DNA from: Actinoplanes derwentensis
GTDB taxonomy: Bacteria > Actinomycetota > Actinomycetes > Mycobacteriales > Micromonosporaceae
Direction of reading: 5' to 3'
Length of the DNA: 64,000 nucleotides
Assembly: GCF_900104725.1 (NCBI RefSeq)
Contig: NZ_LT629758.1
Span: 7,774,001-7,838,000 of the forward strand
A program made the position numbers and the translations under genes. Numbering within the stretch: the stretch's first letter is position 1; every line of letters begins with the position of its first letter. This document shows, one piece after another, positions 54,301 to 60,568 of the stretch. The notes beneath the pieces were generated by a model. The model ran no database searches. It was not told where the DNA came from and saw only the letters and a list, made by a program, of their open reading frames with translations.

Positions 54301-57300
54301 GGCCGCCCATCCGACCCCACCGTGATCGCCGGCGCTGCCTGAGCGTCCTCGCTCTGAACACTCTCAGTGGCGACAACGGAATCCGGACTACTCGACGACA
54401 CTTCCGGCTCGACCGCAGGCGCCGTGAAACCGTCAGTCGACGAGGGCGGCAAAGCATCGACCGATGCAAACCCCTCAGTCGACGAGGGCGGCAACACCGA
54501 TCCGGAGCCACTTGCCGTACTCGAAGACGATCGCTGTGTCGGGGCTTTCTGGAACTTCCTGCGTGCCTCTTCGAAGGCTGTCCCCCTACTGGGAATCAGC
54601 AGCTCATCGCTCCTGGCCGAGACTGACGACGATGCGCTCGCCGACCCCGACGTATCACCGGCGGACGTGACACCCGGCCGGTGAGGACTGCCATCCAAGT
54701 CAACAGTTGGCTCCCGGCCTTGCTGCGAGGATCGTTGCCGGTCCGGCACCATGGACTGAGCGCTCGGTGCCGGGGTGGTGTTTTCTCGGTTCGACTGTTC
54801 CTGACGTGTCGACTGTTCCTGGCGTGCGGCAGTGGGTGGTTTTTCTTTACTGCCATCGGGTTCGGCCCTGGGAGGCGGGGGTGCGGTCGTCGTGTGACGA
54901 TCAGTATCCGGGGGTGAGGCGGCGCCTGTGTGGCTCGACGTACCGACCGGTCGAGTTCCCGCCCCCGGCCTGTTCGGGTCGAAACGGCGGATTCGTTCTG
55001 TGACCGAGAGTGGTTTGTCGACGTCAGGGGAAGGATGCGCGGGAGCCGCCGTGGTGGATTCCCGGGTCGCTGCTGCAGGATTCGTCCTACGGGCCGGCTC
55101 GGATGATTCCGATGGGCGGCTCTGCCCGGTGCTGCCGGTGCGCCACTGTGCCAAACGTTCCTGTCGCAGTTGGGGAGCCGGTCGAGCGGTCTCTGTCGCT
55201 GGACGGGTGGAGTTCGGGGCTGTCGAGGGCTGGGCTGGTGTAGATCGTTGCCGGTCCGGCACCGTGGACTGGCTGTCCGGAGGCGGCTCGGCCGGCGTCA
55301 ACTTGATGAACGGTTCGAGATTCTGACCTTTTGGATCAGATTTGAAAACATTTATCACGTCAGGAATCGGCTGGCCGGATTCCTTGAGGCGTATCGCCAA
55401 AGCGTCGACATTCTTCTGGAATTGGTTCTTGACCGAATCCCAGCTCGAATCTTCCTTCGGCACGTACAGCAGGCCACGGAAACCCTCCAGCAGGGGGAAG
55501 CCGTGGGTAACCACCTCGGAGTTGCTTTCACCTCCGGCAGCTTGCACTTCATTCCGGAGTTCTTCGATCTTTTCGGTAAGATTGAGGTCAGCCCGTGGAA
55601 TAGCCGTCTTTGGTGCCATCGTATTCGAGGACTGGTCTGTGGCGTCGAAGGAGACGAACCGAGTGTCGTCACCCGGACCGTCGAAGAATACCGCTGGATC
55701 AGCCAGGATTCCCATGAAGCGGCCAAATGGTCCGGAATCGTCCCCGGTCTTGTAGAGTGGAGTCCTCACCGTAGAGTGCAGATAAGACCAGCAGACGTTT
55801 CTGTCGGCCGCATGGCCGAGCTCGACTTTGAATCTCTTCGCATCGATCGTACGCACCAGCAGGCCGGAATTGCCCCACATCTCAATGACGTGCGGCGGCG
55901 ACGTATCCAAAACCGACTGGCCATCCGAGCCCGCGATGGTCACCGGAGCGTCCTGCTCGGCCTCGCTCGCGACTGTCGAATCCGCACTACTCACCGCGGC
56001 AGGCGTCGAGGCAGGCTCGGTTGGTCCCTTGGTCGAGAAGGGCAGCGACGCCGGCGAGAAGTCCCCGACCTCTCTGCCCGGCGCCGGGTTCGCGGACTGC
56101 CGCTGGATCGGGTGCGAGTCGGCGTCGAGTGGGATGGCCCAGACGTCGGTGACGCCGTCGACATACAGTGGGCCGCCTGCGGAGACCCGCCCGGCCTGCG
56201 CGTCGATCCAGACGATGGTGCCGTCGTGGTTCACGGCGTTCCAGGTGTGTGAGGACGGTGCTGTCGGCTGTTTGCCCGTCGTGATGATCAGGGCTGCCGC
56301 GCCGGGCCCGGCCGCGATCAACTGCTGTTGCAGGAGGTCGTACTTCGTCGTCGGATCGGCGCCCGGTAGACGCTGGAAGTCGGTGCCGAGCAGTTCCTGT
56401 TGCCGGGTGGTGCTCCCCGGTTCCCCGCCGATGCCGTTGGTGCGGGAGCCGGCCACGGTAGGTTTCCCGAACCACGTGGACAGGACGGAAAGACCCAGAT
56501 CAGCACAGTTGTTGGAACGGCCCGGAACGGTGATGCCACCGTCGTTGACCCGTTTGGCCCAGTCGGAAGCGAACGGGTCGGGGAACCGCGACGGCGCGCC
56601 CTCGGCATCCTTCGGCAGAGCCTCGACGAGGACGGCGTGGTCCTGCTGCGAAGCGTCCTGGATCTGTGACTGCTCCCGGGACGCCTGCACCTCGGTGCCC
56701 GAAGTGAACGCGGGCGAACTGTTCGGAGTCGTCTCATCGTTGGCGCCCGGCCCCGTCATGATCGGGGCAGGTGACGAGGTGGAACCGTCGGACGACGGTT
56801 CGCTCACCATGCTCTGCGGTGCTACGGAGGACGCGTCCTCCGGGTTCACCAGACGCACCCCCATGGGCTCCGCGGACGTGCCCGTCGTCCTCGTGCGTCG
56901 GGTGCCCAGGGTATTGGCCAGAGCGGCGGCAACGGCCGGGCCGGCTTGCGCGACGGCATACGCGACAGCCGCGATGGTCTGCCGGTCGGCGGCCTCGTCG
57001 ACCAACGTACGGGCTTGGCGTTCGGCCTGCTCGCGGGCGGCGGCGTCGAGAGCAGCCAGCCCACGGCTGACCGCCTCCGGATCGGTGGTGACCGCTGAAA
57101 CTGCGGGCGGAACCGGCGCGGAGTCCGACGATGTGGCAGTACCGGCCGAGCCCTTCGCCGGTGACGCGGTGGAGTTGACCACGGCAGGCGTCAGGTTGGG
57201 GCCGGCCGTAGCCGAGGTTCCGCTGGCCGGTACGGCAGTGGACGGCGCGTTCGTCGGCGACGCCGTGCCGGGCGTCGCGGCGGCCGGTGACGCCGTGCCC

Positions 57301-58943
57301 GCCATCGGGGTGGCGGACGCGGGTGTCGAAATCGTTGGTGTGCCCGCCGCGGCGGGCGTCATCACGGAGGCTGCCGTGGGGGAGGATGCGACAGCGGAAA
57401 CCGGCGACTGGGGCGAGGTCACCGTGCTGACAGACGTCGGGCCGACGGGGGAGACCGTTGTCGACGTGGGCGTGACGGCCACCGTCTGCGCAGGTGAGGA
57501 GATCGTTGTGGCGGAAGCGGTGGGGGTGGCCACGGGAGTAGAAGCCACGGTCGCCGGGGCGGTGGCGTGCGGTGTTGTGCCGTCGGTGGCGGGCGCAGAC
57601 GTGGCTTCCGAGGCCGGGGCGACGGCGACGCTGGTGTTGACGGTGGTCGGAGTCGCGACGGACGCCGAGGTGTGATGTGTCTCGGCTACGCCGACGGCCG
57701 CAGCGTTGGTGTTATTCGACGGCTGCACCGGCGTGTTGATGCCGAGCGGGTCCTGCGCGGTGGGTGTGCCGTGCGAAACCGTGACTACCGGCGTCGTCGC
57801 GTGGGTGACGGTGGCAGTCTCGGTGCGCGCGACCGTGTCCGTGGTGTTGACCGGCCGGGACACACCGGTGACCGGATTCGCGGTACCGGCGACAGCGGTC
57901 CCCGGGACATCACTCGCCGCGGTTGCTCCGACCTGAGTCTGCGGCACCGATCCACCCGGTACGTAGACCTGCGGAACGTCCGAGGTATCGAGGGTGGTGT
58001 CGCTGCCGCGCGTCGAGTCGCCGGAGCCCATGGTGGGTACGGTCGGAACCCCGCCCGCCCCCGGGATGTCACCGATGTCGGTGACATTCATGTCGGAGAT
58101 GTTGCTGGTGGCGTTGGAGTTGCCACCCCCGGCACGGCCCTTAACGCCGTCGAAGACACCCTCGGTGGCGCCCGCGGTGAACGCGCTCCAGTCGGTCTCG
58201 CTGCTGCGGTTGACCTTGTCGACTGCCAGGCTGGTGAGAAGTTCGTGGGAGCCACCCTTGACGACCTCGGTGAGCACCTTGCCTTCGAGTTGCGGGGCGA
58301 GCTTGCTGATGCCCGCGCCGAGGCCGAAGCCGATGACTCCGCCGACCGCACCGGCGATGGCAGCACCCTTGGTCTTCTCCCAGTCCCAGGACGTACGGTC
58401 GCCTTTGAGGACCTGGATCCCCTGCACGGCGGCGTCCAGCGCGACCTGGCGGATCACACCCTGCAGGATCGCCTGGAAAAGCTTCCTGAGGATGGCCTTC
58501 ACCGTGAACCTGGCCGCGGTCTGCATCGCGGGGATCGCCGCGGCCGACGCGCCGAAGGTGAAGAACGAGGCGGACAGCGCCGCGACGATCGACTGCGCGA
58601 GCAGGATCAGCGACCCGATGACCATGTACTTCGAGTATTCGACCTCGAGCGCGGTCTGCCGGGCGAGGTTGCCGAGTTCTCGCGAAGCGTTCACCATCGC
58701 CGGAAGCTTTGCGCCGAGGTCCTTCATGAACTTGCGGTACTCGTCGGCGGCCATCCCCTCGATGGCGGTCAGCACGGCTCCGGTGGCACCCGAAAGCGCC
58801 GGGGCCAGCCCGTTCAGCTCCTCCGCCGCCTGGTCCCATACGGCACCGAGGTCGCGGAGCTCTTCCTCGTCGCCGAGCGGCCACTCGTCGCCAACGATGA
58901 TCTTGAAAAGCCACCGGACCTCGGAAGGGATTTCTAGGCCCAC
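45345..58943 (-). CDS. giant T7SS-linked protein with three papain-like/deamidase toxin domains (4532 aa)
   Basis: The N-terminus (1-170) is an ESX-type helical region with hydrophobic helices near 108-170, like WXG100-like N-termini of polymorphic toxins. A Thr/Ala/Val/Pro-rich linker runs to about 750. Papain-like/glutamine-deamidase toxin domains occur three times, each with NNCAD...SxHxWNAVNH...DAQ: C813-H899-D914, C2101-H2187-D2202 and C4339-H4425-D4440, all spaced 86 and 15. An unrecognised domain occurs twice (about 1018-1198 and 1552-1745). Residues about 2280-4265 are beta-rich modules around a long coiled coil (near 2780-2990). GTG 58943 follows GGGGG and overlaps the preceding stop; an upstream ATG at 58997 is the alternative. 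Export by the adjacent EccBCD-MycP system is expected; targets are unknown. Confidence 0.85.
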   Translation of the reverse strand: MGLEIPSEVRWLFKIIVGDEWPLGDEEELRDLGAVWDQAAEELNGLAPALSGATGAVLTAIEGMAADEYRKFMKDLGAKLPAMVNASRELGNLARQTALEVEYSKYMVIGSLILLAQSIVAALSASFFTFGASAAAIPAMQTAARFTVKAILRKLFQAILQGVIRQVALDAAVQGIQVLKGDRTSWDWEKTKGAAIAGAVGGVIGFGLGAGISKLAPQLEGKVLTEVVKGGSHELLTSLAVDKVNRSSETDWSAFTAGATEGVFDGVKGRAGGGNSNATSNISDMNVTDIGDIPGAGGVPTVPTMGSGDSTRGSDTTLDTSDVPQVYVPGGSVPQTQVGATAASDVPGTAVAGTANPVTGVSRPVNTTDTVARTETATVTHATTPVVTVSHGTPTAQDPLGINTPVQPSNNTNAAAVGVAETHHTSASVATPTTVNTSVAVAPASEATSAPATDGTTPHATAPATVASTPVATPTASATTISSPAQTVAVTPTSTTVSPVGPTSVSTVTSPQSPVSAVASSPTAASVMTPAAAGTPTISTPASATPMAGTASPAAATPGTASPTNAPSTAVPASGTSATAGPNLTPAVVNSTASPAKGSAGTATSSDSAPVPPAVSAVTTDPEAVSRGLAALDAAAREQAERQARTLVDEAADRQTIAAVAYAVAQAGPAVAAALANTLGTRRTRTTGTSAEPMGVRLVNPEDASSVAPQSMVSEPSSDGSTSSPAPIMTGPGANDETTPNSSPAFTSGTEVQASREQSQIQDASQQDHAVLVEALPKDAEGAPSRFPDPFASDWAKRVNDGGITVPGRSNNCADLGLSVLSTWFGKPTVAGSRTNGIGGEPGSTTRQQELLGTDFQRLPGADPTTKYDLLQQQLIAAGPGAAALIITTGKQPTAPSSHTWNAVNHDGTIVWIDAQAGRVSAGGPLYVDGVTDVWAIPLDADSHPIQRQSANPAPGREVGDFSPASLPFSTKGPTEPASTPAAVSSADSTVASEAEQDAPVTIAGSDGQSVLDTSPPHVIEMWGNSGLLVRTIDAKRFKVELGHAADRNVCWSYLHSTVRTPLYKTGDDSGPFGRFMGILADPAVFFDGPGDDTRFVSFDATDQSSNTMAPKTAIPRADLNLTEKIEELRNEVQAAGGESNSEVVTHGFPLLEGFRGLLYVPKEDSSWDSVKNQFQKNVDALAIRLKESGQPIPDVINVFKSDPKGQNLEPFIKLTPAEPPPDSQSTVPDRQRSTPAQPSTAPNSTRPATETARPAPQLRQERLAQWRTGSTGQSRPSESSEPARRTNPAAATRESTTAAPAHPSPDVDKPLSVTERIRRFDPNRPGAGTRPVGTSSHTGAASPPDTDRHTTTAPPPPRAEPDGSKEKPPTAARQEQSTRQEQSNRENTTPAPSAQSMVPDRQRSSQQGREPTVDLDGSPHRPGVTSAGDTSGSASASSSVSARSDELLIPSRGTAFEEARRKFQKAPTQRSSSSTASGSGSVLPPSSTEGFASVDALPPSSTDGFTAPAVEPEVSSSSPDSVVATESVQSEDAQAAPAITVGSDGRPIPPAAADALAEWNGDGLLVRTFDAKKFDVELARTENHQGTCWSYLHPQVATPLYNVGDGPVGRYMAILAGPASFLDGPDGNTLFVDFLVSDGSTNANNNTNRPPISQDEIGGLSERLGDFRGRVIDRGASTNSEVITHGIPVDSLRGMLYIPKSGESWDNVKSSFQKSINLLAGRQGAPPEVQIFQSGANGTGLHWIATLEPSTTPAQPSTAPNSTRPVTETARPAPQLGQDRLAQWRTGSTGQSRPSESSEPARRTNPAAATRESTTAAPAHPSSDVDSKPLSFAERIRRFDPNRSEKETRPVGTSSHTGAASHPDTDRHTATAPTPPRAEPDDNEEKQPAAARQEQSTRQEQSTHQEQSNRENTTPAPSAPPIPPSTSVPSRPSMGRPAAHQQEPGPGPVAQDDGTLPVVPGTSSRSRTSRLLAQWEKKLPEGTSGATTAAPEGSTPASATATAPGRADGVSQVNADVLADNAPNAGVLGTNSRFVSAEEVSASRPTSIRHASQADHEALVGALPKASDGSPARFPDPLSTDWAFYVNDGGPEVPGRANNCADLGLSVLSTWFGQPTAAGSRTEPSGAETGSTARQERVLGSSYRRMPGGDAAAQFDALRGQLLDGGPGAAAVIITTGRQPDAPTSHTWNAVNHGGTIVWLDAQTGLVSPTAPIHTAGITGVWAIVLDADARPIAGNADPGHPQDSPPVKETEGTRRSTTEQVSAPEAVVPPAANTDVGSGEALPGFYRDHHDLLYNLERIDGLDKLADEISDAVPSAFTTLLAKKGGAARDPQFVPGELRAPNFRDVIKNEWRSLFASGGRSFDAEYLGGQFEIHIEAKPEYGKAKDVRDSGESSKFDTRVDASSNEKSAASDSQGGQLTARFVDPATHGVMGGGAITLSNRRFAVGQPTSTEHGSKQADMRTLRSGKNSKLVTLSSNFQVTVSDARSLSPRLTGDPVTAAADVVFHTFEDIERATKTEQEPVKSDPREGIRLQKYTADFFEYFTAERVVGAHIDDKATTWNEVVEHTLHKLREKNLVDHGSEGAETLRQELSQARLESNVTRLLGGGTETAPIARNKKFLKWSLPEIFGSRGVILQMTAEPIAVEAVGAAGKTTIRWQPATSSYDKTGQSYKTGVDASVYVGPGFEQSTIAAASFQVNGQAGMNMTKAVTQTRTSVDRLGYELKDVDNVQAKTTLRLTIKSTSGLETPIVVDVDVIGRLPSKTFDAIAAGAENDKNRHEHELAKTGWESKSTAGETQSAIAEKFERAAESALGEATAAQQEAESAQKDVDAARWNHTVALNQEAAARRELAHAKSEVPDGGTESVEPEAAKNLAEARKRVDDRQNEYQAAESQLALVAEKARVAHEKYSQLQSSAQKERSAADDARREADSAEHEFATAMEKLEESQRKLDATERAADPEKNLTVPEFAKDGGRYAVQNLTEFQGVFDDVKFAIGKLEGDFLPVFDGSGEPKPESLRDLGIRQRNLEKLNGILSPFSLRQNMSALLGKGMTANISRPGTWGPKNVIVHVRAEFVDGFRSDGTETNYAVRTSQTRAVQYKYTRSRQFSAGLSASAGGVRRRSGSAGLRQSAGGSAGAGYRYQRTDLSGSQITGSEMLLNGGTKNSEAFSNNLKISVTVTPQRVTPRFANKSVSRLVRSIEFRDGIPEARKSYVKDTAVIFIDSRGNKATQYEFEAEYPVVALFDQASVMTSASAKEENDAGTEAPPVVSDVEKSRLSLGKLDQPDEPGLTNFKWLEVSSFPGAKRISDAAESVLRKFTSDQDNARRLDGLRRADAIKPGMPLWEALQSRLGEAEQRGALRDMIDGKWIIDNVAGASKGAKINLAVKARLRNPTVVPVDRQMISTESASIGGHEVDSVRISDHRFGIFGGPSGAHRQVPDRRSSGQVGEGGVENTPGGGTIAFASNTYTLDGNVGTKKGESLAGTIERNSNNRSGTTASYLVSFDADVSIGAEMMFNHRIYSLFPHSLRPQSHRSVTERSTIREAVQLRLSYDQLLELQKDLNSNQHGDEKNPDSDQHGNKKVLVQRLAGDSDDSGGLLPTPKHSVTLDLDADAANSKSKVGQGIFVVHHVDPIHEKMFKRPAGQPPAGHPLARRLKSIIDNPHFNDNMHQRQILRDLLSAEGLTQHLTAITDGGISLFQLEPRLLEGTFGYSDVRLVAVSDGNPKLLGLVANNDDIDVKVTYAKEEGGGKHSGSSQGGRLAATGAGFFGNTGAENGSTARDGGRGDSAPGGVSSKYVDVGAGGGLGSGVSRVQNTSRDNGNSDFVTQVSSARGVKARVESTLTYQIQAIKSKSNEKVVLFQTSGRLVQDRWADDLLITEGASDSGPSGDAGPVVSPEGSPASGVDSTAGKQPTSEYVISAEDSGTILQTDRGLPVPARFVPEGISDVAEIQDQAVDRAAALRLGMFDVEQLRQALGAEKLLPAVAQMLAPGGFALPKMRATGLIGSSGSDFKVKLVPKKVRLGGVSSKVYREYAAGQGSGLSGNTGTSWQSDSEVPLYVGEGNPANSRDHLPAGFLGLGFTASSTEAAMGSGTAGASSTNTKPESPSALLHYECDVKIEGSLGGIWKTPVEVPHTTTISLRADLDVAEKILGVGSANMASTGDAARVADFQTIKTGEIALAKQAAAFVAAAEELKKARHSLKLKEGSISDLVAKRAEAGAGWLRLAAEQGERLKMFRRYQGVLSTGSPDRPVSNPDRIDQGSELPPSTTGAASTFERASGFESGNLTRPSSADQSALENAVPRDESGTPLRHQDPRLGTWNKLVNDGGPTVFGRANNCADTALSFVSTWFGQPAVSGARTAEVSGEKDSTRRQEQTLGGTFRINPGSTAVEMFGSLADELRAAGHGAAAVIITAGKQPSGSSGHSWNAVNHQGEILWVDAQNRIAASDVPIHTEGVTAVWSIVLGPSGHPIGAGWSGTEDTTVPPAGESPAETTEEPATKSPAMARAEDERREAGSVAFPPDGDDDGGYEL
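53183..53695 (-). repeat. linker repeat, copy B, within the giant gene
   Basis: About 500 bases encode a Pro/Thr/Arg-rich linker (RPSESSEPARRTNPAAATRE, ERIRRFDPNR, RQEQST). It is nearly identical to 54758-55252. Copy B has one extra six-residue QEQST unit. The near-identity at DNA level implies recent duplication or gene conversion. Confidence 0.8.
54758..55252 (-). repeat. linker repeat, copy A, within the giant gene
   Basis: This is the partner of 53183-53695, offset by 1554-1575 bases. Together with the flanking duplicated unknown domain it defines a ~1.5-kb segmental duplication inside the gene. Confidence 0.8.
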
Positions 58944-59212
58944 GTCGTACCCCCGGCGTACTGCTCGGCGATCTCCAGGGCTGCCATCGGCGGCCACACC
59001 GACAGCTCACCCGAGGCTCGGTCGACGACCAGGCAGGCTGTCCCGACCGACTCCGGCGGCCGGTTCGGATCCGGGCGAGGCGGTTCCTCGATCCAGATGA
59101 CGAAGCCCTGGTCGAACTCGTGGCAACCGAGCTCGACCGGACCCAGTTCCGGCTCCGATTCCTCGATCCACCAGGCCGCGATTTCCAGCGCCTCGCCCCG
59201 ATCGACCATCAC
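58934..59212 (-). CDS. YrhB/Imm35-like small protein, candidate immunity protein (92 aa)
   Basis: The pattern EALEIAAWWIEES at the N-terminus, a central QGFVIWIEEP strand, and ACLVVDRASGELSVWPP near the end resembles YrhB/Imm35-type proteins, often immunity proteins of polymorphic toxins. It starts at a GTG (59212) or the ATG one codon later; the ATG shares a base with the WXG100-like gene stop (TGATG). Its TAG lies inside the start region of the giant toxin-like gene. Position directly before the giant gene makes it the likely immunity or chaperone factor. With no signal peptide, it is cytoplasmic. Confidence 0.6.
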   Translation of the reverse strand: MMVDRGEALEIAAWWIEESEPELGPVELGCHEFDQGFVIWIEEPPRPDPNRPPESVGTACLVVDRASGELSVWPPMAALEIAEQYAGGTTWA

Positions 59213-59895
59213 GCACCACCCAATGACTCACGCAGGGCCACGACCTGCTCAGCTGTACTCGGCACGAGTCGCTCGACCCGGGCCACGGATTCTGGGGTAA
59301 CTGCACCCACCGCTGCCTCGGCCACCGGCGAGTCGGAACTCTGGTGAGTGGCGGACACGTACACCTCGGCCGGTGTGAGTGGTGCGACGGCTTCGGGCCT
59401 GGTGTATGACAGGTGGCCCATGGGTTCGCTGGAGAGGGTGCCGGTGGCTGTTGCCATCTGTTCGTCTGCAGTCATTGGCCGTGATATCGACGCATAACCG
59501 GTAGCGCCAATACCGGAGAAGGTGCCGGTGGCTGTTGCCATCTGCTCGCCCGCAGTCGTTGACCGCGATATCGACGCGTAACCGGCGGCACCCCCGGAGG
59601 CCAGCTCGACGGCGTCCTGTTCGGCACGGTCGGCGCCCTTGGCCATGGTTCCGATACCGTCGGCGACGCTGCCCAGCACCTCGACCAGACTCTTGAGGCC
59701 TTCCCGCATGGTGCCGGCGGGTTCGGAGTAGTTGCCCGCGAACGCCTTGCCGATCTTGTCGTCACCCCAGCAGCCCTCGAGCCGGGTCAGCTGGGTCTCC
59801 AGGGTGCTCCGGGTGCGTTCCACAGCACTGGCGATGCGGGTGAACTCCGGCTGGGTGTTGCCCAGCCGTGTGGTGTCGACGCCGAGTGTGGTCAC
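59209..59895 (-). CDS. WXG100-like ESX protein with repeated tail (228 aa)
   Basis: Residues 1-100 form the helical hairpin of the WXG100 superfamily with the turn at CWGDDKIGKAF (W43-G44). The tail contains two copies of a ~30-residue unit (GYASISR...EQMATATGT), then Pro/Val-rich sequence. The GTG overlaps the YbaB-like stop (GTGA). It is probably a T7SS substrate or partner that guides the giant protein to EccC. Confidence 0.75.
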   Translation of the reverse strand: MTTLGVDTTRLGNTQPEFTRIASAVERTRSTLETQLTRLEGCWGDDKIGKAFAGNYSEPAGTMREGLKSLVEVLGSVADGIGTMAKGADRAEQDAVELASGGAAGYASISRSTTAGEQMATATGTFSGIGATGYASISRPMTADEQMATATGTLSSEPMGHLSYTRPEAVAPLTPAEVYVSATHQSSDSPVAEAAVGAVTPESVARVERLVPSTAEQVVALRESLGGA

Positions 59896-60320
59896 GGCTT
59901 GCCGTCCGGTCCGGTGCCGAACATGCCGAGCATGTCGCGGACCATTTTCGGCATCGGCGGCTCTTCGGGCAGCATCTGGGACCAGTCGCCGTCGGCCCGG
60001 GACAGGTCGAGGTACTCGTCGCCCTGGTAGCGACGCATCACCTCCTGCATCTGGCCGGCCGCTTCGGCCCGAGCCGCGTTGATCGTCTGTTTGACCGCCG
60101 CGGCCAGTTCCAGCGGTGCCATCCGCCGGTAGGCACCGCTGGGGAACGACAGATCCTGGATCTCACCGTGGGCGTCGACGGTCACCTTGACCGCGTTCTG
60201 GCCGGCAACCGCAGTCGCGGTGATCTCCTTGATTTCGCGTTGCATCTCGCCGAGTTCGGCTCGCTGCCGGCGGTACTTCTCCAGCAACTCGGCGATCTCA
60301 CTGTCGAACGGTGTGGTCAC
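59892..60320 (-). CDS. YbaB/EbfC-like protein (142 aa)
   Basis: The sequence ELLEKYRRQRAELGEMQREI, then VKVTVDAHGEIQDLSFPSGA, matches the YbaB/EbfC fold (helix, strands, helix) found as a small gene in many actinobacterial ESX clusters. Classic YbaB binds DNA; the ESX-linked variant has no proven role. The GTG at 60320 with AGAGGG upstream is chosen; longer in-frame starts extend into the IS110 region. It is separated from the upstream T7SS genes by the IS110 insertion, which may have cut the operon. Confidence 0.75.
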   Translation of the reverse strand: MTTPFDSEIAELLEKYRRQRAELGEMQREIKEITATAVAGQNAVKVTVDAHGEIQDLSFPSGAYRRMAPLELAAAVKQTINAARAEAAGQMQEVMRRYQGDEYLDLSRADGDWSQMLPEEPPMPKMVRDMLGMFGTGPDGKP

Positions 60321-60375
60321 TAGTGCACCCTCTTCCGTGCGGGCCCTTGGACAGGGCTTGTGGTAGGAACTAGGC

Positions 60376-60568
60376 GGAAGCCGGGGTGACGGCCTAATGT
60401 GGTCGCCCCTCGTGGGCCTCGATGACACTGCCGCCCCCGGCTTCCCCGGAACCGCTGATCGATGACAGAGGGACGCGCCGTAGAGCGCCGGTTAGTGACC
60501 ACTCGACTGTCGGTTCCTTCGCCTCCGCCTGGCTCCTGCCTCGTGCTGCGAGCAGGAAGGCGACGGGG
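60376..60568 (+). ncRNA. possible bridge RNA region of the IS110 element
   Basis: In IS110-group elements the long left-end non-coding region encodes a structured bridge RNA. Here a perfect 11-bp inverted repeat, GGAAGCCGGGG (60376-60386) and CCCCGGCTTCC (60435-60445), lies about 120 bases before the transposase start, in a region with no gene. Strand and ends of any RNA are inferred. Confidence 0.4.

Noticed and set aside
55828..57675. Long plus-strand open frame opposite the giant gene (615 codons), with several similar ones at 41.8-43.1 kb and 57.6-58.9 kb
   Set aside because: High-GC antisense shadow frames. The minus strand carries recognisable domains with proper codon bias; the plus frames show none.
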